In this document: positions 54,364 through 63,124 of the stretch, piece after piece
Numbering within the stretch: the stretch's first letter is position 1
Layout of the letters: each line of letters opens with the position of its first letter
From: Bacteroidales bacterium
GTDB taxonomy: Bacteria > Bacteroidota > Bacteroidia > Bacteroidales > UBA932
Direction: 5' to 3'
Assembly (NCBI GenBank): GCA_017442315.1
Contig: JAFRZX010000165.1
Coordinates: forward strand, 95,004-159,003
Length of the DNA: 64,000 nt
Translations under genes and position numbers: made by a program
Notes under the pieces: generated by a model
The model's input: the letters and a program-made list of their open reading frames with translations, nothing else
What the model was told of the DNA's origin: nothing
Database searches by the model: none

Positions 54364-55077
54364 ATGGAAAACCCGACACTTATAATCTCTTTCAGGAACG
54401 CAGACATAGTCAACGGTGAGACAAAGGTCATATACGGACTGAACATGGACATCTACAAAGGCGATTTCGTCTACATTGTCGGCAAAGTTGGAACCGGAAA
54501 GACGTCCATCATCAGGACCATGATTGCAGAGAACCCTCTAACCAAAGGCAAAGGCTCTGTTTGCGGCTACGACCTTCAGAATATCAAAGAAAAGGAAATA
54601 CCTTACCTGAGACGCAAGCTGGGAGTTGTATTTCAGGATTTCCAGCTGCTTATGGACAGAAACGTTGAAGAAAATCTCCGTTTTGTTCTGAAAGCAACCG
54701 GATGGAAGGACGAGACAGCCATATCACAGCGCATTTCAATGGTTCTCAGAGCAGTAGGAATGGAGTTGAAGGCTCACAAGATGCCTCATCAGCTTTCAGG
54801 AGGAGAGCAGCAGAGAGTTGCCATAGCCCGTTCCCTGCTCAACGACCCACAGGTAATAATAGCAGACGAACCAACCGGAAACCTCGACAATGAGACGGCT
54901 GACGGCATAATGAGACTTCTCACCGGCATCAACAGGGAGAAAGGAACTGCGATAGTCATGGTCACCCATAACAGACAGATCTTTGAAAAGTATCCAGGAA
55001 GAGTAATGATCTGCAAAGACGAGACATGCACTGAGCAGCAGGCAGATGAGGTGATTGATCTTGAACTAACTATCTGA
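54364..55077 (+). CDS. ftsE: Cell division ABC ATP-binding protein FtsE
   Basis: The 237-residue ATPase has Walker [10 protein letters not shown] (residues 40-48), the Q-loop in [12 protein letters not shown], signature [14 protein letters not shown], Walker [15 protein letters not shown] and the H-loop [13 protein letters not shown] and MDRNV are typical of FtsE. With FtsX it couples division to septal peptidoglycan hydrolysis. FtsX is not adjacent, a separation I regard as common in Bacteroidota. It heads an operon with nth (1-base gap) and a large pseudouridine synthase. Confidence 0.9.
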   Translation: MENPTLIISFRNADIVNGETKVIYGLNMDIYKGDFVYIVGKVGTGKTSIIRTMIAENPLTKGKGSVCGYDLQNIKEKEIPYLRRKLGVVFQDFQLLMDRNVEENLRFVLKATGWKDETAISQRISMVLRAVGMELKAHKMPHQLSGGEQQRVAIARSLLNDPQVIIADEPTGNLDNETADGIMRLLTGINREKGTAIVMVTHNRQIFEKYPGRVMICKDETCTEQQADEVIDLELTI

Positions 55078-55078
55078 T

Positions 55079-55723
55079 ATGGACAGAAGAGAGCTCTTCC
55101 ATCACGTTACAGCATGGTTTTCTGCCAATATGGAGAATGCTGAAACCGAACTCCATTATGACACCCCCTTCCATCTGCTTATAGCTGTGATACTTTCGGC
55201 ACAATGCACAGACCGAAGGGTCAACATGCATACACCAAAGATCTTTGAAAGGTTCCCGGAGGCATCCGACCTGGCTGGAGCATCATTTGACGAAGTATAT
55301 AGTCTCATCAGATCCATATCCTTCCCCAACAACAAGGCCAGACACCTGATAGGTATGGCGCAAAAGCTTGTTTCTGACTTCAATGGAGAGGTTCCATCTG
55401 AACCCGGACAGCTGGAGACTCTGCCAGGCGTAGGCAGAAAGACCGCCAACGTGATCGCATCTGTAATATACGACAAGCCGGTAATAGCTGTCGACACGCA
55501 TGTATTCCGCGTTTCCAGACGTCTTGGACTTTCTGACGGGAACAACGTCGAGACCGTAGAAAAGGATCTGACCTCAGGATTTGCCCCTGAACTGAGAGCC
55601 AAAGCTCATCACTGGCTCATACTTCACGGAAGATACACATGCACCGCACGCAAACCTGAATGCAGCAGATGCGGTCTTAAGGACATATGCAGAGAATACA
55701 TATCCAACAATACCAAAGTGTGA
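55079..55723 (+). CDS. nth: Endonuclease III (DNA glycosylase/AP lyase)
   Basis: The 214-residue enzyme has the helix-hairpin-helix with catalytic Lys121 in [11 protein letters not shown] and Asp139 in [15 protein letters not shown]. The C-terminal 4Fe-4S cluster is Cys188-x6-Cys195-x2-Cys198-x5-Cys204. It removes oxidised pyrimidines and nicks the abasic site. Its 3' end overlaps the start of the next gene by 37 bases, which suggests coupled translation. Confidence 0.96.
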   Translation: MDRRELFHHVTAWFSANMENAETELHYDTPFHLLIAVILSAQCTDRRVNMHTPKIFERFPEASDLAGASFDEVYSLIRSISFPNNKARHLIGMAQKLVSDFNGEVPSEPGQLETLPGVGRKTANVIASVIYDKPVIAVDTHVFRVSRRLGLSDGNNVETVEKDLTSGFAPELRAKAHHWLILHGRYTCTARKPECSRCGLKDICREYISNNTKV

Positions 55724-57351
55724 TCCGCAAATTCCCGCAATCCTTTACGGAAAAAGGTCCGGAAAAATTCACAGACCCATTCCGCTATCATCCGCATCCT
55801 TATGTTGCCAAGGCTGCGGCCATCCTTCTTCATCAAATAGATTCCGACAAGGAACTGTCCGATGCATTATCAGAAGGAAAGATGCTTGGAGTACTGGTCG
55901 TCAGGGATTCGGATTCTGGATTCGGATTTCTTGCCGGCTTCTCAGGAAATGTAGGCGGAAAGAGTCATATTGAGGGTTTCGTACCACCGATATTCGATCT
56001 TACTGTCCCCGAAGGACATTTCAAGCGCAAGGAAGAGGAAATCACTCTTCTCAGCAAGCAGATATGCCGGATAGAAAACTCACCGGAACTGCTGACCTTG
56101 CTGCAGGAGTCGGACCTTCTCAGGAAAACCGCTGACGAAGAACTCGGACGGATGAAAGCGGAAATGGCGGCAAGAAAGAGAAGACGCGAGGCAATCCGCA
56201 GGGAATCAGACGACATCGAAAATACAAGTGAACTGATCAGAGAAAGCCAGAAGGACAAGGCTGATTACCGCAGACTCCGTCTGTCATGGGAAGAAAGGAA
56301 GGAGAAGAATGCTGCGAGGATTAAAGAAATCAAGAACCGAATCGATAAGATGAAAATTCTCAGAGCCAGCATGTCCGACGAACTTCAGAAATGGATATTC
56401 AGCCGTTATATAGTGCATAACGCCTGCGGCGGGGAAACATCTATCGGAGACCTGTTCTCAGCCCAAGGACTCGTACCACCAGGAGGGACAGGAGAATGCG
56501 CCGCCCCGAAACTGCTTGAATATGCCTACCGGCACGGTCTTTCTCCTGTAGCGATGGGAGAATTCTGGTATGGAAGATCTCCAGGCACGGCAGTACGCAC
56601 CCACGGACATTTTTACCCCTCATGCACAAGCAAATGCGGTCCCCTGCTGGGATTTATGCTCAAAGGGATAGAAACATCACCCGACATAATGCAGATTCCG
56701 GAACCTGTATCCGTATATGAAGACAATGAAATCATAGTCGTATGCAAACCATCAGGAATGCCATCTGTTCCTGGACTGGACGGCAGAGTGTCACTCCTGG
56801 AATGGCTCAGAACCAAGTACCGGACAGATATCATATCTGTCCACAGGCTGGACATGGATACCTCAGGAATCATGGTATTTGCAAAAACGGAAACCGCTGC
56901 CGCACACCTGCACCGTCAGTTTGAAGAACATACCGTCAGAAAAACATACATTGCAAGGCTCAGCGCACCTTTGCCTGGAGAATGTCCGACACAAGCATAT
57001 CACGAAGGGGAAACAGGGACCATCAGACTTGCCCTAAGCCCCGACTATGACGAAAGACCGCGACAGAAAGCAGACATTATCAACGGGAAAGACGCTGTTA
57101 CCGGCTATGAAGTAACTTCTGTCAATCCCGACAGAAGCATCGACATCACACTTCATCCTCTCACAGGTCGCACACATCAGCTGAGGGTCCATATGGCTCA
57201 TACCCTGGGATTGGGAATGCCCATCATGGGAGACAAACTATACGGTGGAGCCACTGCCGCAAGACTCCATCTTCATGCCCTCTGCATCACCATTGCACAT
57301 CCGTCAACAAAAAAGCTCCTCACATTTTCATGCAAGGAGCTATGCTGGTAA
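55687..57351 (+). CDS. RluA-family pseudouridine synthase, large form with N-terminal coiled-coil
   Basis: The 554-residue protein has three parts. Residues 1-105 form a small globular region (FTDPFRYHPHPYVAKAAA). Residues 110-235 are rich in Glu, Lys and Arg and look coiled-coil. From about 340 the RluA catalytic domain starts with VYEDNEIIVVCKPSGMPSVPG and holds the catalytic HRLDMDTSGIMVFAKTE near 390 and LTGRTHQLRVH near 500. This 550-residue form occurs in other Bacteroidota and some Gammaproteobacteria and is often an rRNA-modifying type. The start at 55687 overlaps nth by 37 bases and is the only ATG near the domain start. Confidence 0.87.
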   Translation: MQRIHIQQYQSVIRKFPQSFTEKGPEKFTDPFRYHPHPYVAKAAAILLHQIDSDKELSDALSEGKMLGVLVVRDSDSGFGFLAGFSGNVGGKSHIEGFVPPIFDLTVPEGHFKRKEEEITLLSKQICRIENSPELLTLLQESDLLRKTADEELGRMKAEMAARKRRREAIRRESDDIENTSELIRESQKDKADYRRLRLSWEERKEKNAARIKEIKNRIDKMKILRASMSDELQKWIFSRYIVHNACGGETSIGDLFSAQGLVPPGGTGECAAPKLLEYAYRHGLSPVAMGEFWYGRSPGTAVRTHGHFYPSCTSKCGPLLGFMLKGIETSPDIMQIPEPVSVYEDNEIIVVCKPSGMPSVPGLDGRVSLLEWLRTKYRTDIISVHRLDMDTSGIMVFAKTETAAAHLHRQFEEHTVRKTYIARLSAPLPGECPTQAYHEGETGTIRLALSPDYDERPRQKADIINGKDAVTGYEVTSVNPDRSIDITLHPLTGRTHQLRVHMAHTLGLGMPIMGDKLYGGATAARLHLHALCITIAHPSTKKLLTFSCKELCW

Positions 57352-57395
57352 GCATCTGATCCATAAGTTGAATCATCATAGATGCCATGATCAAG

Positions 57396-58643
57396 CTAAA
57401 GACATGGGCACAGCTTATTGTAAGCAGGACACGGACTATAAAATCCTTCCCACCCACGATCTTTCTCCACATCATATGAAGCATATGGACTATCTTCAGG
57501 CGGATTGACAAACGGAACATACAGCATACCTACCGTCCCAGGCCTCATTCCATGTCTGTCGTCTGTTGCAGGCGGACAATCCGGATAGCAGAAAATTGCA
57601 CTTGCATCACGGATATATGAGGCTGAAACAAAAGAGAGACTCCCCGGAAGATACATTGCACCAAGGTGATCAAACGGAGATGATACATCACCGTTTATGG
57701 TTCTTATTCCCTCACTGAATATAACCGAACCGATATAGGGACTTTCAAATGCTCCTCCGCTTATATCTATCTCTGAGACCAAGCCTGAAAATATTAGAGA
57801 TCCGGCAATATTCGTGTTGGCAAACGCATTAGCACCTACATATTCCAGTAATGGTGGTATAAACAAGTTAATATTTTTCAGTCCGGTACTCATGAATGCA
57901 TTCCCCCCGATACGCTTGAGATATAAAGGAAGAGTGACATAATGCAAAGATGCACATCCGTAGAAAGCATTGTCAGGTATTTCCGTGATATCGACATCAA
58001 ACATATCCAAGACCTTCAGCTCCGAAAGGTAATTTCTGATGAAAGTAAAGTCAGCATCAAGGAGTATCCCATTGATATTCAAATAAACGAGATCACTGTA
58101 ACTACACTCTTGCTGCTCAACATATTCATCGACCAATGTCTGCAATCTCGTTTCTGAATCAGGCTTGAACTTCACAGGATCACCATAGACTGAATCATAG
58201 TAGCCATATTGAAATACGGAAGCAGTGAAACATATACTCTGATATGTATCCACAATATTCTCAATGTCTGAAGAACGTACGGTACTCCCATCTGTAGAGC
58301 GTACAATAATACGTACAATTCGCGCATCAGCATTCCGATTCAGATCAATGGAAACCTCCACATTTTGGATACCTGCATTACCAGATGATGGTGATGCCTT
58401 TATCCAATCTACAGATTCTCCGTCATAAGTTTCAAACCGGATTTCCCATTGGGTCTCAGTTTCAAACTTAATCAGTGTTTTCGTAGAATTGGCATCCATA
58501 TAACAGAGCTGCAGATTTCCATCCAATTCCATGACAGGCAGATTTTCCTCTGGTGTAACTTGAACCTCTGGATTTTCTGCTTTTTTACAAGAGGTAACAA
58601 ACATGACAAGAGACACTAATACTGCTCCGAACAATCTTTTCAT
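57396..58643 (-). CDS. BACON and leucine-rich-repeat (BspA-like) surface lipoprotein
   Basis: The 415-residue protein has a lipoprotein signal ending at Cys19 (LVMFVTSCKK). Residues 40-125 form a BACON-type Ig domain (WEIRFETYDG, VDWIKASPSSGNAG, RIVRIIVRS). From about 200 come BspA-like LRR_5 repeats, for example DNAFYGCASLHYVTLPLYLKR and GNAFMSTGLKN. Such lipoproteins are exposed on or under the outer membrane and often bind host or glycan ligands; the ligand here is unknown. It is 34 bases downstream of a beta-barrel gene and probably cotranscribed. Its end faces the large RluA gene 44 bases away. Confidence 0.85.
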   Translation of the reverse strand: MKRLFGAVLVSLVMFVTSCKKAENPEVQVTPEENLPVMELDGNLQLCYMDANSTKTLIKFETETQWEIRFETYDGESVDWIKASPSSGNAGIQNVEVSIDLNRNADARIVRIIVRSTDGSTVRSSDIENIVDTYQSICFTASVFQYGYYDSVYGDPVKFKPDSETRLQTLVDEYVEQQECSYSDLVYLNINGILLDADFTFIRNYLSELKVLDMFDVDITEIPDNAFYGCASLHYVTLPLYLKRIGGNAFMSTGLKNINLFIPPLLEYVGANAFANTNIAGSLIFSGLVSEIDISGGAFESPYIGSVIFSEGIRTINGDVSSPFDHLGAMYLPGSLSFVSASYIRDASAIFCYPDCPPATDDRHGMRPGTVGMLYVPFVNPPEDSPYASYDVEKDRGWEGFYSPCPAYNKLCPCL

Positions 58644-58677
58644 TATCTTAAAAACTGTTTAAATTTTAATGATTCGA

Positions 58678-59448
58678 TCAGAAATGGAATCCTAATCTGA
58701 GGGCGACACATGTGTGGCCTCCAACAGCATACTTACCTTTAGTCTCTGTAACCGATGCTCCCTTAGAGGAATTCCAATACGGTTTGTCATCAATTTTCTG
58801 GATTTTCTTTACCTTATGAGCACCTATACCATTGATCTCCAATCCAAGAGATAATGTCTTTCCGAACATGGCACCCACTCCTGTCTTCCACGCAAAAGCA
58901 AAGGCAGGATTATAACGCGTAATATCGTAATAATGCCTTTCACCTGTATTATAATAGTGCTTGTCGGTTATATCCGAACTGAAATCCTCTACAGTATGGG
59001 ATTCACCTTTCCATACTGACCTCGTATTGAATACACCGGCAACTCCAAAAGCAGCTTCAGCCCAAACTCCTACCTTTCCAAAAGAATAACAATAATTGGC
59101 TCCAACATTTACCGGAAGTGTGAAATATTGAGAATTACGGTGCTTGACATCAGCTGTAGTCGAACCATAGCGGTTAGAATCATTTTCATAACCCATGCTT
59201 TCAGCCCGCTGAGCTGAAGAAATCTCCGCCTGCTCCCGAACGGATTTCTTCAAAGGAGCATATGTAAAATCAGCACTGACAATCACTCCAAGTCCCTTTA
59301 CAGGCAGCTCGAACTGATATTTGTATCCGATCATAGGGCCTGGCTTGGCTGAGAGGTTGCCCCCGATATAAAATGAAGAACCCTTTACCTGAGCAAAGGC
59401 AGTTGCCGTCAGACAAAGAACGGCTAGGACAGAAATAAACTTTTTCAT
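58678..59448 (-). CDS. Outer-membrane beta-barrel protein (OmpW/PorT-like fold), unknown function
   Basis: The 256-residue protein has a signal peptide (MKKFISVLAVLCLTATAFA) and an eight-to-ten-strand barrel pattern: SSFYIGGNLSAKPGPMIGY, LGVIVSADFTYAPLKK, YCYSFGKVGVWAEAAFGVAG, ending in CVALRLGFHF with a terminal Phe. No known ligand motif is visible. Its promoter box (59514-59521) is followed directly by a perfect palindrome, which suggests regulated expression. A BACON/LRR lipoprotein gene follows 34 bases later. Confidence 0.75.
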   Translation of the reverse strand: MKKFISVLAVLCLTATAFAQVKGSSFYIGGNLSAKPGPMIGYKYQFELPVKGLGVIVSADFTYAPLKKSVREQAEISSAQRAESMGYENDSNRYGSTTADVKHRNSQYFTLPVNVGANYCYSFGKVGVWAEAAFGVAGVFNTRSVWKGESHTVEDFSSDITDKHYYNTGERHYYDITRYNPAFAFAWKTGVGAMFGKTLSLGLEINGIGAHKVKKIQKIDDKPYWNSSKGASVTETKGKYAVGGHTCVALRLGFHF

Positions 59449-59492
59449 ATAAAATTATTATAAATGATTAATCTGCAGAACCTGATACTTAT

Positions 59493-59521
59493 TGTTTCTA
59501 TCAGATAGAAACACAAATATA
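59493..59521 (-). promoter_or_regulatory. Promoter box with adjoining palindrome (candidate operator) of the beta-barrel/LRR unit
   Basis: The minus-strand TATATTTG box (59514-59521) is followed at once by TGTTTCTAT-ctg-ATAGAAACA (59513-59493), a perfect 9-base inverted repeat. The repeat would cover the transcription start and first leader bases. Confidence 0.55.
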
Positions 59522-59575
59522 ATCCATCCCATGTTATTCTCCAAACTATCAGAAGAAATCTGAGATGGTAACGCG

Positions 59576-59624
59576 GCTGGCTGCCCACTGGGGTATTTGC
59601 CAGCCAGCTGCTAAAAGCAAGCTG
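59576..59624. repeat. GC-rich tandem palindromes of unknown nature
   Basis: GCTGGCTG (59576-59583) pairs with CAGCCAGC (59601-59608). CAGCTGCT (59605-59612) then pairs imperfectly with AGCAAGCTG (59616-59624). The block is richer in GC than other gaps here and lies between the L31 terminator and the beta-barrel promoter. Confidence 0.45.
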
Positions 59625-59657
59625 CGCGAGCTGCCACTTGGATGAATTAAAAAACAA

Positions 59658-59681
59658 AAGGCCCGCATCATAGCGAGCCTT
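59658..59681 (-). terminator. Rho-independent terminator of rpmE2
   Basis: AAGGCCCGC-atcata-GCGAGCCTT pairs over 9 bases with one mismatch. On the minus strand it is followed by TTGTTTTTTAAT. It begins about 20 bases past the L31 stop. Confidence 0.85.
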
Positions 59682-59701
59682 AACCATATGTCTTGGAAGA
59701 A

Positions 59702-59950
59702 TTACTTCTTCTTTGCGTATCTCTGATAGAACTTGTCAACGCGACCTGCAGTATCGACGAGCTTCATCTTACCAGTGTAGAACGGATGAGAAGTATTAGA
59801 GATCTCAAGTTTAACAACCGGATACTCAACGCCGTCAACAACGATGGTCTCCTTTGTGTTCGCGCATGAGCGTGTGATGAACACAACATCATTTGACATA
59901 TCCTTGAAAGCTACAAGACGGTAGGTTTCGGGATGTATACCTTTTTTCAT
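59702..59950 (-). CDS. rpmE2: 50S ribosomal protein L31 type B
   Basis: The 82-residue protein matches type B L31: MKKGIHPETYRLVAFKDMS, RSCANTKETI, YPVVKLEISNTSHPFYTGK and a C-terminal RVDKFYQRYAKKK. It lacks the CxxC zinc ribbon of type A L31, having one Cys only. In many bacteria this form replaces the zinc form under zinc shortage; Bacteroidota usually have it as the only copy. It is a single gene with a TATATTTG box at 59987-59994 and a terminator. Confidence 0.96.
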   Translation of the reverse strand: MKKGIHPETYRLVAFKDMSNDVVFITRSCANTKETIVVDGVEYPVVKLEISNTSHPFYTGKMKLVDTAGRVDKFYQRYAKKK

Positions 59951-59986
59951 AACGTTATAAAAATTTAGTTAACTATTTTGCGGGCG

Positions 59987-59994
59987 CAAATATA
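59987..59994 (-). promoter_or_regulatory. -7 promoter box (TATATTTG) of rpmE2
   Basis: Perfect minus-strand match, 37 bases from the start codon. Confidence 0.65.
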
Positions 59995-60035
59995 CAGTGT
60001 TTTTATATAAAAAACAACCTTTGTCCAAGTTTTTG

Positions 60036-61103
60036 TCACTTTATACGATATGGCTGGTCCTCGTAAAGAGTGAATTTCTTAGCTTTACGGATCCATTTCT
60101 GCTCTTCGAGCTTCACATGCTCCTTCATTTCCTGTAAAGAAACACTTCCAAGTATATAATCCATAAGCACCTGATCGGACAATTTGGCTTCAAATCCATC
60201 GTCCAGACGGAATTCCGGATAACGTTCCTTGAAATAACGCATGAGCTGAAGAGTATGAAGCAGCGAATGATACTCTACTCCAGGCTCAAGCATTATCTGA
60301 TATCCGAAACATTTCTTACCCTCATACTTTCCACATGACGGCGTAAACGAACATGGCCTGAGCATGACTCCCTCAGCTGCAGGAACCGGTTCGTTTGAAG
60401 ATGTCTTGACAAACGGTGCCCCTATATATTCATATGGACGTGCAGTACCAATGGCTGGAGAAATGTTCGTATTGTTCCAGAGACCTCCTCCGCTATACAT
60501 ATCACATGTAAAGAGTCCGGGAATATCCGATGCCGGAGCAATCGTCCAAGGCATAAGCTGCTTGTTGGAGTCCGTCGCAAGAGCCGATATGACATGCAGA
60601 GCAAACCTCGCCCCTATCTCGTGGTAATACAGGTTGGCCAGTTCACCTAATGTAAGTCCATGACGATGAGCAACTTTAGGCACATTGGCCTCTATAGTGG
60701 AAGAAGGCATTGTTCCTTCGACCACCCTTCCAGCCGGATTGATATGATCAACAACATACAACGCCGGAGCTTCATCCTTGAGCGCCTTAAGCGCATCCAT
60801 AAGACGAAATACATCCTTGGTATAATTGAAATACCTTGCCCCGACATCCTGGATTTCCACAACCACAGCATTAAGTCCGGCAAGATCCGTGAGGGAAAAT
60901 TCTATATGATTGGTCAACGGAGTCAGTTCCGTATCACGAGGTGAAAATATCATCTGCAGATTGCCTCGCAAATGAAATATATCATACATATAGCGTCCCC
61001 GTTCGGTATCCCAACAGTTCTGGGTACAGAAACAACCAACCCGGCCTTCATGCAGGGATTTGTCAAGCTGTTCTTCCAGCGAAGTCGTTCTGAATGAAAA
61101 CAT
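60036..61103 (-). CDS. DUF1343 / NamZ-like (GH171) protein without signal peptide
   Basis: The 355-residue protein shows the DUF1343/NamZ motifs: LTDLAGLNAVVVEIQDVGARYFNY, VVDHINPAGRVVEGTMP and HRHGLTLGELANLYYHE, followed by the C-terminal region with PCSFTPSCGKYEGKKCFGYQ. NamZ enzymes are exo-beta-N-acetylmuramidases acting on peptidoglycan ends, and the known one is exported. This copy begins directly with MFSFRTTSLEEQL and has no signal peptide, so it seems cytoplasmic. It is 11 bases downstream of glmM, which supports a role in amino-sugar recycling, but that is inference. Confidence 0.85.
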   Translation of the reverse strand: MFSFRTTSLEEQLDKSLHEGRVGCFCTQNCWDTERGRYMYDIFHLRGNLQMIFSPRDTELTPLTNHIEFSLTDLAGLNAVVVEIQDVGARYFNYTKDVFRLMDALKALKDEAPALYVVDHINPAGRVVEGTMPSSTIEANVPKVAHRHGLTLGELANLYYHEIGARFALHVISALATDSNKQLMPWTIAPASDIPGLFTCDMYSGGGLWNNTNISPAIGTARPYEYIGAPFVKTSSNEPVPAAEGVMLRPCSFTPSCGKYEGKKCFGYQIMLEPGVEYHSLLHTLQLMRYFKERYPEFRLDDGFEAKLSDQVLMDYILGSVSLQEMKEHVKLEEQKWIRKAKKFTLYEDQPYRIK

Positions 61104-61114
61104 GCCCTACGTCT

Positions 61115-62575
61115 CTATGCCTCAGAAGCCAGGACCTTGTCAGCTATAGCTATCATCTGCTGAGCCAGAGCATCTGCAGCTTCTTTTGTGGCGGCCTCCG
61201 CATAGATACGGATGATAGGCTCAGTATTGGAACTACGAAGATGTACCCATTCCTTGCGGGACTCGAATGACACCTTCACGCCATCGACAGTATTGACATC
61301 CTCATCTGCAAATGCAGTCTTGACTGCATCCATAATCTTACCTATCAAAGCCTTGTCGGATAGTTCTATCCTATTCTTTGCAATGACATAATGCGGATAT
61401 GTGGCAAGAAGTTCGGAAACCTTCATCTTCTTGTAGGCAAGATTGGTAAGGAACAGAGCCACACCAACCATTGCATCACGTCCGTAATGGAGGGCAGGAT
61501 AAATCACACCTCCGTTACCTTCACCACCGATGATTGCACCGCACTCCTTCATTTTGGTTGTCACATTCACCTCACCCACTGCTGATGCATTATACACTCC
61601 TCCATACTGCTCGGTAACATCGCGCAATGCCCTAGAAGAAGAAAGATTAGATGAAGTAGCCATTGAATATGGTGCAGCAATATCTTCCATTGACTTACCC
61701 GTTGCCAGAGCCTCGTCATAAACTCTGGACAAAAGGTAATCTGCCACACTTACAAGAGTATATTCTTCGCCGAAAGGCTTTCCATCCTCACAGATAAGGG
61801 CCAGACGGTCTACATCAGGGTCAACTGAAATACCCATATCCGCCTTATTTGCAACCACAGCCTCGGAAAGTTCTGTCAGATTGGACGGAAGCGGCTCTGG
61901 ATTATGCGCAAACTCTCCTGTCGGTTCACAGTTCACACATATGCACTCGACACCGAGACGCTCAAGAAGGCGAGGCATGATGATGCCTCCGACAGAATTC
62001 ACAGCATCAAGCGCCACCTTGAAATGAGCATTACGCACAGCCTCGACATCAACCATCGGCAAAGCCAGAACTGCATCAAGATGTGCATCCGTAAAATCCT
62101 TATCTTCCATGCATCCCAACGAGTCAACATCTGCAAAGCTGAAATTCTCAGCCTCAGCACATTCCAGAATGGCTGCACCTTCAGCTGCATTAAGGAATTC
62201 TCCACGCTCATTGAGCAGTTTGAGGGCATTCCACTGCTTAGGATTGTGAGACGCAGTCAGGATGATACCACCGTCCGCCTGCTCAAAGACTACTGCCATT
62301 TCCGTTGTTGGAGTGGAGGCAAAACCTGCCTTGACAACATCCACACCACATGACACAAGAGTTCCGCATACAAGTTGTTCAACCATATCGCCAGAAAGAC
62401 GGGCATCCTTGCCCACAACGACTTTATACCTTTCCCCAGATGCCTTTGGACGGCGTTCCTTCATCTTCTCACAATATGCATATGTAAACTTTACAACATC
62501 AATCGGTGACAACCCCTCACCTGGAGCTCCTCCGATGGTTCCGCGGATACCGGAAATGGATTTAATCAGTGTCAT
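61115..62575 (-). CDS. glmM: Phosphoglucosamine mutase (alpha-D-phosphohexomutase family)
   Basis: The 486-residue enzyme has the four phosphohexomutase domains. Its landmarks are SGIRGTIGG at the start, the phospho-Ser loop TASHNPKQWNA with Ser109, the metal-binding DPDVDRLALI, the sugar-specificity loop GEGNGGVIYP and the phosphate-binding RSSNTEPIIRIYAEA. The GGEGNGGV form fits GlmM/phosphomannomutase-type enzymes; GlmM, making GlcN-1-P for UDP-GlcNAc, is the likeliest. It has a TACTTTTG box at 62659-62666 and is followed by the NamZ-like gene. Confidence 0.87.
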   Translation of the reverse strand: MTLIKSISGIRGTIGGAPGEGLSPIDVVKFTYAYCEKMKERRPKASGERYKVVVGKDARLSGDMVEQLVCGTLVSCGVDVVKAGFASTPTTEMAVVFEQADGGIILTASHNPKQWNALKLLNERGEFLNAAEGAAILECAEAENFSFADVDSLGCMEDKDFTDAHLDAVLALPMVDVEAVRNAHFKVALDAVNSVGGIIMPRLLERLGVECICVNCEPTGEFAHNPEPLPSNLTELSEAVVANKADMGISVDPDVDRLALICEDGKPFGEEYTLVSVADYLLSRVYDEALATGKSMEDIAAPYSMATSSNLSSSRALRDVTEQYGGVYNASAVGEVNVTTKMKECGAIIGGEGNGGVIYPALHYGRDAMVGVALFLTNLAYKKMKVSELLATYPHYVIAKNRIELSDKALIGKIMDAVKTAFADEDVNTVDGVKVSFESRKEWVHLRSSNTEPIIRIYAEAATKEAADALAQQMIAIADKVLASEA

Positions 62576-62658
62576 ATCTTTATGTTTTTAATAGTCCTGA
62601 TACATCTCCTGCAGCTCAGAAAACGCTCAAGAAAGCAGGAGAGATTCTCATAAGCATG

Positions 62659-62666
62659 CAAAAGTA
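62659..62666 (-). promoter_or_regulatory. -7 promoter box (TACTTTTG) of the glmM operon
   Basis: Perfect minus-strand match, 84 bases from the start codon, giving a leader of about 75-80 bases. Confidence 0.5.
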
Positions 62667-62698
62667 AGAGTTTATAACTGCAATTACAAATTTAATAT

Positions 62699-62706
62699 TA
62701 CATTTG
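62699..62706 (+). promoter_or_regulatory. -7 promoter box (TACATTTG) of the DMT-family gene
   Basis: Perfect match 49 bases before the ATG at 62755, divergent from the glmM box. Confidence 0.55.
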
Positions 62707-62754
62707 CACCCGCAAAAAAATCGATCCTAAAAAACGTTTAGACAATTTCTTAAG

Positions 62755-63123
62755 ATGAAAGCCATCTGGACAATCCTGCTTCTTATAGCTTCGAATGTAT
62801 TCATGACATTCGCCTGGTACGGCCACCTCAAACTTCAGGAAATGAAGATATCATCAGGATGGCCCCTGATTGTGGTCATTCTATTCTCATGGAGCGTAGC
62901 ATTTCTTGAATACTGCGCACAGGTTCCGGCAAACAGAATAGGGTTTGTTGAGAATGGAGGACCCTTCAATCTGATGCAGTTGAAAATCATACAGGAAGTG
63001 ATATCGCTGACCGTATTCACAGTTTTGGTAACAGTAATGTTCAAAGGTCAGCCTTTGCAATGGAATCATTTTGCAGCATTCTTCTGCCTGATAATGGCGG
63101 TGTTCTTCGTGTTCCTGAAATAA
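62755..63123 (+). CDS. DMT-family (DUF486) small membrane protein
   Basis: The 122-residue protein has four membrane helices: IWTILLLIASNVFMTFAWYG at the N-terminus, PLIVVILFSWSVAFLEYC, VISLTVFTVLVTVMF and HFAAFFCLIMAVFFVFL. The segments MTFAWYGHLK and QLKIIQEVISL are typical of DUF486. It is about half the size of an EamA-type transporter, so it probably works as a dimer. Its substrate is unknown. It is a single gene with a terminator shared with the convergent HTH gene. Confidence 0.88.
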   Translation: MKAIWTILLLIASNVFMTFAWYGHLKLQEMKISSGWPLIVVILFSWSVAFLEYCAQVPANRIGFVENGGPFNLMQLKIIQEVISLTVFTVLVTVMFKGQPLQWNHFAAFFCLIMAVFFVFLK

Positions 63124-63124
63124 C

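Noticed and set aside
59445-59687. 80-codon open frame on the minus strand between rpmE2 and the beta-barrel gene
   Set aside because: It begins in the rpmE2 terminator, runs through the GC-rich palindromes and the barrel promoter, and has no recognisable protein features.
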